From positions 2,864,188 to 2,928,187 of the forward strand of contig OX327691.1 in assembly GCA_946807835.1 (NCBI GenBank): 64,000 bases of DNA. The letters are read 5' to 3'. Positions within the stretch are counted from its first letter, which is position 1. Each line of letters starts with the position of its first letter. The notes under the pieces were generated by a model, which saw only the letters and a program-made list of their open reading frames with translations, did not search any database and had not been told where the DNA came from. Source of the stretch: Ailanthus altissimus (lineage: Eukaryota; Streptophyta; Magnoliopsida; Sapindales; Simaroubaceae). The position numbers were made by a program, and so were the translations under genes. Positions 56,983 to 64,000 of the stretch are shown here, one piece after another.

Positions 56983-59770
56983 TGTAATATCCAATCCCTA
57001 TTAGTAGTCTTGGTGCCTAGATTTCGGTATAGAGCAAGAAAGACCCCGTAGGATTACCCGATTTTAACCCTATTAGAAATATTTTCTTTATGGTGCGCGT
57101 GGGAGATATTAAACCTAATTTGGTAATTTCACACTCGATCAGAGCGTTGGACGACCCTATGATATTTTTGAAATTTTTCTCTATTGGCTTGGAAAAGGAA
57201 ATTCTAATTTACTACATGAATTTTCATTTAAGGGTTATGTATAGAACAAGCCTTTGTTGAAAAATACAATCCATATATTAAAGAATGGACCAATTAGAAG
57301 CAATCTCATGGATTGCCAAGTTGGGAATTCTAGTTAGTTCCTTTGACTATTCTAACTAGATAGTTATAAAGGAACCAATTAAATCCTTCCATTTGAACTA
57401 ATGGCAAATTAGGAATTTTGAGTAAGTTGAAGGGCAAAATGGTTAATTGAGGGAGCACTATATATATGTTAGAAGTGTGTAGAGTTTTCAAGAGATCAAA
57501 AAGCAAACACTTAGAGCAAAAAGAGAGCAAAATTCGAGCTAGAAGAGAGGTACTGCTACAATGAAATTTCAGTTTCTTTTTCATGATTTTTCATGCTTAA
57601 TCAAGCTAAAATAAGGTTACATACCAATCCCTAAGCTCAATTGAAGCCTCCATTAGTAAAAATTCAAGAAAAAGAGGTAAGAAAAGCATTGTTTTGTGAA
57701 ATTTATAAGTGAGCTTTTAAGATTTACTTCAACTGATGTTCTTGTGTGTATTCTTGGTTTAGATTGAGTTGAATTCTAGTGTGGAGCTTGAAGGAGTCAT
57801 CAATTTGAAGAAATTGGCAAGGTAAGAATTAGGGTTTTGGGTGATTTGAATGTAGAGACTTTAATTGGTTGTAATTAGGGCATTAGAATGAAATTTGCTT
57901 GATTTTGATGTAATTGGAACAAGAAATTGAGAAAAGAAATGTGTTGGAACATAGGGTGAAATTCTGCCACTTTAGGGAAGTTAGGGATTGAGTGGTGTTT
58001 TGATTGAGTTGTTGTGTGTAAATGATGCATTATGTACGTTGAATGTATATGGTTGATGGAAAAACCAAAAATGAAGAAAATGGGACATAATTGTCCATTT
58101 TGGAAAGGTGAAGGGCAATAATGTCCAACCAAGTTATAAGGCGTTTAATAATTTTCAGGGCGCCGGGCGGCGAGTTAGATTAGATTAAATGACTCCATAA
58201 ATGAAAATTGGGAAGTAGTATGCATCCGGGCTTTGTATGCCGATTAAAGGTTTAGTTGTTAAATGAGATTCTAACATTCGATTTGGTTCTAAATATCATT
58301 TATGGCGCGTAGGTGAAGAAAATCGAGAGCGGTAACAGGAGCAGAAATTCGGAGTGAAATTGAGCGCAAAGCGGTTGTGAGTGATAATCTGCCATTTCTT
58401 TTATCTTTCGTTTATTATGTTTCCACATAATGAAAATGTATGTTTTATGAGCTTTCAATGCATAAACATGATTTATAATCTTGATATATATCTAGAGATA
58501 TACATTTAAATGCTCGGTTTAAGAAACAGTTTTAAAATTTCTGTATTTATTTTAAAGGCCATTAGTACCCTCAGATTATTGTGGTGGTGATTGTAGTAGA
58601 CCCGGCCGGTATATCCCGTGCACATGGGCAGGTCATGGGGGTGTGTCACTAACTCGGGGAAGTCGGGATGTTGAGTCATGTGAGTCGCTCTATGTGTATG
58701 GGGTATTGTCTCGCTATATGTATACGATATAAGATTCTGCTGCATTGTCAGTGAGGTGTCTTGAGATGTCACTGTGGGTGCTGCTAGTTGAGGTGCCCTG
58801 TGACCTACTCACGTGTGCAGTGCTAGTTGAGTCACCGCGTGAGTATAGAGCTTTAGGGTTACTATTGGTATAGTTTAGAAAGAAAATGGCCAAGCGAGGA
58901 CTTTACTAGTTTTCGATTTACTGATAGCATTTATGCATTTATATGCACATGACAATTATTGTGTTATAGAGATTTTGAATATTATTTTTCAAAGACGTAG
59001 ATAAAACCCGCTCAGTAAGATTTCATCACTATATAATATTAGAAACCGTTTTACAACTTTACATCAGTTTTAGAAGCATAATTTATGCATGAACTTTAGA
59101 ATTTGTTATCTATGCATAATGTTATTTTATTTGAAATCTGAATTACACTCACTGAGCTTCTTTAGCTCACTCGTTTTGTGTTTTATGTTTTCCAAACCCC
59201 TTTCTTAGGTGCAGATCTCGGTACGCAAGCTGCTGATTCTCCTATTGCTGAGTAGTGGGCTAAATCTGAAGATCATTTTTGTATCTGTAAATGTGTTAAA
59301 TAGCACCCTTTACTTTATGCATAGTAGTTGTAATCATGTATATTTGTATGTATGTTTTGAACCAACAAGAAGGGATTTCGATATTATAATGATCGTTTTT
59401 GCTTTTTATGAGTATGTTCATTTTGTGATTCAAATGAAACTATTGAGTTGCATTGGATTTGATTTGGAAAGGACCGAAGGTCCGAATTGATAGTATTGAG
59501 AAGTGCTTGAAATAGAAGTGAAATTTATTGACAGGTTTTATATGAATTTTTTGAAAAACAAGGGAAACTCTGCCCATTTTTTTTTATATTAAATTTAGAT
59601 GTCATTTTCATGTATATTACAAGATTTTCTCAATAGTAGCAAGAACTAAAAAGGGGTTCACTTCGCGAAAATTTCTCAACTTACCTAGTTATATTATGAG
59701 GAACTTCCATCGAAGTGCCCGGCAGGGCTACTAAGACCTACAGTAGAGGGTCTTGGGGTGGGTCCTGTCA
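56983..59770 (+). repeat. solo chromovirus LTR 4 (2788 bases)
   Basis: TGTAATATCCAATCCC to GGGTCCTGTCA; AGTAT at 56978-56982 and 59771-59775 is a perfect duplication. Full length, same length as solo LTR 1. No internal region. Confidence 0.94.
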
Positions 59771-60052
59771 AGTATCTTTAGAAAAGCATATTGCAGGATA
59801 GTTATAATCCAAGCTTTCTCTATCTTGTGATTTGCTTACTTATAATAATGTTAGTTTATTTACATTTATAACTTAGTTTTATTTTAATTTCAATAGAAAT
59901 ATTGATTTTCTAGATCAAAATATAATACAAATTTAGTACTTGGTCAAAAATATATATTAATTCCCTATGGGTTTGACATCTAATTTTGCACTATATTACT
60001 TGTTGCGATATGTATAATTGTGTCTAATTGTGCTTAGAATAGCCATAACAAT

Positions 60053-60124
60053 TTATGCACTGTTTCTCGCTGCCATGGAGCGAGTGATGACAATTTTTGA
60101 TCGTTTGTCCTTTATGTTCTCCAT
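60053..60124 (-). pseudogene. gag: Tat gag, first codons
   Basis: ATG at 60124 after a short leader gives MENIKDKRSKIVITRSMAARNSA, then a stop near the family F edge. TRSM near the start is common in gag proteins of Tat elements. It continues in the gag part that ends at 55970. Confidence 0.5.
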
Positions 60125-60150
60125 CTAATTTTCATAGCTTTTTTTGTTCG

Positions 60151-60171
60151 CTTCGCATAGACAGCGCCAAA
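60151..60171 (-). promoter_or_regulatory. primer-binding region of the Tat element
   Basis: On the minus strand TTGGCGCTGTCTATGCGAAG, four bases from the LTR edge. TTGGCGCCGTCTGTG-like text directly after the 5' LTR is typical of Tat and related elements. It fixes the LTR edge at 60176 and the orientation. Confidence 0.7.
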
Positions 60172-60175
60172 ATAT

Positions 60176-61115
60176 TGTCCTCAAAATTTGGTAACCCAGA
60201 GTCAACTAGTTAAATTTGTTAGTTGTTGAGAAGTTGAGCTTATAACGTCAAGGATATGATGAGATTAAACTTATTTGGTCGCTCTTTTTCTTACAAATAC
60301 CTCGGCTGATAAACCTTACAATCAAAGAAGAAAGTGAGGCCACACTAGATATTTTTCCATCATAGGCATTCCAATGCCTAAGTTAGCAATCATCCGAAAA
60401 CATAAAGGATATGTGAGAATGTAAAAGGAGCTGTAATGAATGGCTCAATGTGTATACTCTCATGGCCTTGAGGATGGTAATTTTGAGAATTTAGATATTT
60501 GGAGAGTATAATGGAGCTTTTTGAGAATGCAAAATACATAATTCTATGCATCTTTCTCTCTGAAATATTAGCCTTAATGCAATGATTTTTTTTTTAATCT
60601 ATCCATGTGATCCTCAGTGTGGAATTTCTTCCTTATTTATAGAGTGGGGATGTAAGTTTATCCCATAGCATTTGAAATTATTTTAGAATTTAGAAGCCTG
60701 GTGGACATTACATTTCAAGATTCTACTATATGAGTTTTACTGAAATTGAACTAGCTCTTTTCTTGCTCTAGTAATACTTGTGCTGTGATTTTAGAGATGT
60801 TCCTTAAATTTAGGGATCTTTTCCTAATAAGCTTGATCGTATCTATAACTCTCCATGACTCTTATAAATTAAGTTCTTTTAAGAAGTTTTCTTTGACTTT
60901 TCAAGGTGGTCGAGTTTGGACCTATCTTCTACTCGATATAGGCATATATTATCCCTATTGTTTGGAGACTGGTCGAACAGGTAGCTCTAGAAGTGGTAAA
61001 TCTGATCAAGCATAGTAGCCAAGTTGTGACTAATGCTATGACTAGTTCGATAAGAATATAGGTCTCTATTTTAGAGTCTGACTAAACAAGGTAGCCCCGG
61101 TTACGACTAATGTTC
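60176..61115 (-). repeat. 5' LTR of the Tat element
   Basis: On the plus strand it starts TGTCCTCAAAATTTGG next to the primer site. 60770-61115 matches 19998-20450. The outer end is not certain: homology with the left copy stops within a tandem-repeat unit near 61115, after about three units, and no CA end with duplication could be fixed. Confidence 0.65.
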
Positions 61116-61832
61116 TTGAAATGAGGTGGCATGCAAAATTTGAAACTAAAATGTATAGTGGAAGCTAAATATGTTTAGAATTTTTGCATAGTACAACCCA
61201 ATAAAAATACTTCTATATATATTCCTCTAACATATATTAAATCAAATGTAATATATAATCACATATAGAATATGTGTATGGAAGACATACCTTAGCTTAG
61301 TGTTCAGGTTGCATGTATTTAATCATATAGAATAGAGCTCACAAATTAGTGTACCATGAAGAATTCTAGGCCAAAAATTGAGGTAGGATTTTTGGCTCTA
61401 GAATAATGGTAGCACTTTTTAGTCTTATGTGTTTTTTCTTCGCTTAACACTTAAGCCTTTTCTTTTGGCTAACTCTCTTCCTTTAGCAACAATTCCTTAC
61501 CCACATTTTTTCTTATTCATATTACCAAGCAATTTTACTAAGTCATAAGCATGAATAAATGACAAGTGTTTTATATTCTTTAACTATTAAGTATACACGA
61601 GTGACAAATGTTATCATGTTGTTAAGCTACCAAGGCTTTATGTGTTGTCATTTTGTCATGCAATGCTTAACAATTAAGTATGCAAAAAGGCATATTTTTG
61701 GTCAAGTTAGTGAGACATGTGTCACCACTTCCTTAAGCCACTAACTTAATGCCTTTTGTTTTGTCTTCATAATATACATTGCTTGACCATTAAGCATTCA
61801 AAAAGTCTCACACACAATGCAACTGGACAAAA
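61116..61832. other. unassigned AT-rich stretch
   Basis: No gene or element end found. Short related blocks recur at about 61580, 61670 and 61790 (TAACTATTAAGTATAC, TAACAATTAAGTATGC, TGACCATTAAGCATTC), a loose repeat. The open frame at 61559-61744 covers two of these and is not accepted. Confidence 0.4.
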
Positions 61833-63935
61833 TGTTGGGGTTGGTGCTTACGTGTCATCCCTGAATGTACATATATTTATGTATTTATACATATGTACAT
61901 TCTCAATAAATCACTAATACCTATTTATATGGTACCATACAATGTAACATTACAAACATTGTATGATTTAAAGGAGTTCAGATCTGATCTAAAAGAGTTT
62001 AGATAAGGGCCCTCAGTTGGCCATGCTAAGAGATATAAATGTTAAATGTTAGCACAACTAATTGTCAGCTGGTTATAATACTCAGCAAAGATCCAAGAGT
62101 TGAAACATTGTCTGTAATGGGACATAGACTTAGGACTATACTAGTAACTGCATAGTTGTAAGAGTTACAATCGGGTGCCAAAAAATGATAGTTGTGCAAG
62201 TATGTTCTCGAATATTGTCCCTAATATATTTCTACTGATATGAGTCTGTCGATGGATACATTTATATAGATTAGCATATGTCGTACCTATAGGGTATAGA
62301 TGGTTGTTCCTAACCGATAGTGAGCTTGAAGCTCGTATTGAATTATAGGTATCCAGTTAGGACTGAATATAGGACAGACTCACGAGGGCCTTCGATAGAT
62401 ACCCTATGTAAGCCGTCAACGGAGGATCCTCTCGAGTTGAGTAGTATACGTTGTCCTTTGACCTGAGTGTCACAGTGGGCTTGTAAGTGATCTATTATAC
62501 TTTGGTTCCATACATGTCACAGACCTTTCATGGTGTGACCGCTAGGTGTCACTAGGTGTGGTCTAATGTTTATGGAGTCCAGTGTGTACAGATATGAGAT
62601 TCGTCAACTCGCATAGGGAGTTAGATATCTAGATGCTTCGAGACTGTGTCTCAAAAAGTCTTATGGCCACAAGCATTAATCCTGGGAAAGAGTTTCCGCT
62701 AAGGTGGAACAATATGGCAAAGGAGTTTGCACATATTTTGCAGTGAGATACAAGTCTGGGGATATGATATGGATGAACACATGGGAATTTGACGATGATA
62801 ATCTATATCCCCGTACATCCAGATATCATGACGGAAAAACAATACGTATGCGTTGTGACCTCAGCTTGGATGGTTGACGCACTGATTTGTTTTTCCGTAA
62901 CGTGTGCGTGGGGCAATGTTCACGGACTCATGAAATAGTTTCATTTGATGAATCGGGCATGGACCTAAGGAGTCCCGTGATATGTAGTGTACCCGATTTA
63001 ATTGTTTAATCTAATAATATCCAACACTACCACTAGAATGCGTGCGTGTCTGTATTTAAGTGTTAAATATAACAATTAGTAAATAATTGTTATTTACTAA
63101 TTGTATAATGACACGTGGCACATTGTGGTCCTCGGTTGAGTTTACTCAAGTGTGCGATTTAGTAGGACCCACTAAGGAGTAGACTTTGTAAGTATTCATG
63201 AGGGGACAAAATAGTTATTTCACATAATAATTATTTAATTATTAAATAATCATAATATCTCATTATAATATATTATTATATTACATTATGGCATTTAGTT
63301 GTCAAGCATTATTTTATATTATATTATTATTTTTTATAATAATATTTTTTTCAATAATGGTTGCCATGTGTTTTATTTATATTATATAATATTGTTATTA
63401 CATATATATAGATTGAGATGTTGTGTGAGAAGTGTGTGTGTGCTGAGTGAATGAAAATAAAATTGCTTCATTTTCTTCTAAGGTGCCGTGAGAAGTATTT
63501 GTAGGGAAACAAAAAATAAAATTGTTTCAATTTTTTTCTTTTGGTGCAGAGAGAAGTAATTGTGAATTGCTTCAATTTTCATTTCTTTTTCTTTTAGAGA
63601 AAAGGAAAAATACACATAACCGCCCATTTTAAGAGGTTAAGGGTTAATCCCGTGCTAGATTTAGAGTTGCTGTTATAACTTACCAAGCCCACCGAGTTGG
63701 TGACTAGAACTGCTAACAAGTTGGTCTCCAGGCGAACTCTCGGGATACATGTGTATAACGTCATATGTTTCGGTGATTTTTCAACTCTTCAAATATATTA
63801 ATATGATTAATATATTATTTATTATTTTATTGCATAATTTAGTTATTCTGCTGCGTTAAATATGTATGAGATACGTATTTTATGCGATAAATACTATTGC
63901 ACATGCATACATTCACGTATATTAGATCCCCGACA
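61833..63935 (+). repeat. solo copia LTR (2103 bases)
   Basis: TGTTGGGGTTGGTGCTTACG to TTAGATCCCCGACA, with perfect CAAAA duplication (61828-61832 and 63936-63940). Same family as the LTRs of provirus 4 and of copia 2. No internal region. The last 700 bases are AT-rich with pyrimidine tracts. Confidence 0.93.
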
Positions 63936-64000
63936 CAAAACACTAAACAAAGTACTTCACTTGAATATGACACATGTCGAATTCTGACACTTAGAATTAA
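63936..64000. other. flank of the solo copia LTR
   Basis: Target-site copy CAAAA, then 60 AT-rich bases that continue the host text of 61116-61832. Nothing recognisable. Confidence 0.4.

Larger units (their letters stand above)
55971..60050 (+). repeat. LTR-like element of family F, copy B (split)
   Basis: TGATGTGAGTTTTTAC at the start, GAATAGCCATAACA at the end. It interrupts the Tat gag between its first codons (60124-60053) and the coiled part (from 55970). TATAAATA at 56303-56310 would be its promoter. The chromovirus solo LTR lies inside at 56983. Without it the length is about 1.29 kb. I could not match a 5-bp duplication at the edges, so the ends are approximate. Its 3' half is homologous to 19380-19986. 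Confidence 0.55.
50480..60175 (-). mobile_element. Ty3/gypsy Tat-lineage gag-pol (minus strand), nested
   Basis: Read leftwards: primer site at about 60170-60151, gag start at 60124, gag 55.97-54.2 kb, protease 54.1-53.65, RT and RNase H 53.45-51.9, integrase 51.55-50.5 kb. It is part of the element reaching from the 5' LTR at 60176-61115 to the 3' LTR remnant at 19987-20450, with accessory genes C and D in antisense. Interrupted in gag by the family F LTR and its nested chromovirus LTR. Tat assignment rests on the protease and RT blocks, the primer-site text TTGGCGCTGTCTATG and the antisense accessory ORFs. Confidence 0.85.

Noticed and set aside
61559..61744. Open frame of 61 residues
   Set aside because: Built from a loose repeat of TTAAGTAT-type blocks; no motif or start context.
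1..64000. An intact host gene or a new defence or metabolic system
   Set aside because: All long open stretches are explained by retroelement parts or accessory ORFs; no conserved host domain was recognised in any frame.

Overview
The window is a stretch of plant nuclear DNA made almost entirely of dead, nested LTR retrotransposons; I see no intact host gene, no rRNA and no tRNA gene. A flowering plant is indicated by Ty1/copia gag-pol, chromodomain Ty3/gypsy and Tat-type Ty3/gypsy elements, by tRNA-Met primer-binding sites, by AT-rich sequence and by spliceosomal-intron-like signals. A eudicot is my guess; no species can be named from this.

Layout. 1-3036: Ty1/copia remnant (+), entered inside gag. 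3037-8498: a 5.4 kb imperfect inverted repeat whose arms are two copies of an accessory gene of the kind carried in antisense by Tat-lineage gypsy elements. 8499-9739: unassigned. 9740-11480: Tat-type PR-RT fragment (+). 11487-11837: end of a chromovirus LTR. 11838-17040: second copia element (+) with its 3' LTR. 17100-18400: fragment of a third, different copia element. 19380-19986: an LTR-like piece (called family F here).

From about 20.0 to 61.1 kb I read one Tat-lineage Ty3/gypsy element on the minus strand: 5' LTR at 60176-61115, gag-PR-RT-RH-INT running leftwards from 60.1 to 50.5 kb, then two accessory ORFs in antisense (+ strand), then a 3' LTR remnant at about 20.0-20.45 kb. It has been split by (i) a chromovirus (Tekay/Del-like) at 23520-34826, itself split by a solo LTR of its own family next to a tRNA-derived SINE (27590-30550) and by an unrelated solo LTR (30976-32436); (ii) a minus-strand copia provirus at 36260-50260 with matching CCAAG duplications, split by a solo LTR of its own family (39251-46193), which is split again by two oppositely oriented chromovirus solo LTRs (40553-43324 and 43570-45764); and (iii) a family F LTR (about 55971-60050) that holds another chromovirus solo LTR (56983-59770). 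Removing all insertions leaves a Tat element of about 11.7 kb. 61833-63935 is one more solo copia LTR.

Most insertion boundaries are supported directly by TG...CA ends and 5-bp target-site duplications read from the sequence: CCAAG, GTATA, TAAAG, ATAAA, AGTAT, CAAAA, TTGAA, and imperfect TTCTT/TTCCT and GAGTT/AAGTT. All coding regions are pseudogenes with many stops. Many stops fall where Trp, Gln or Arg codons are expected, which fits C-to-T decay of methylated DNA. The least ordinary parts are the inverted-repeat accessory genes, the two antisense accessory ORFs beside the Tat pol, the SINE, and the hairpin and repeat-rich leader of the copia provirus.
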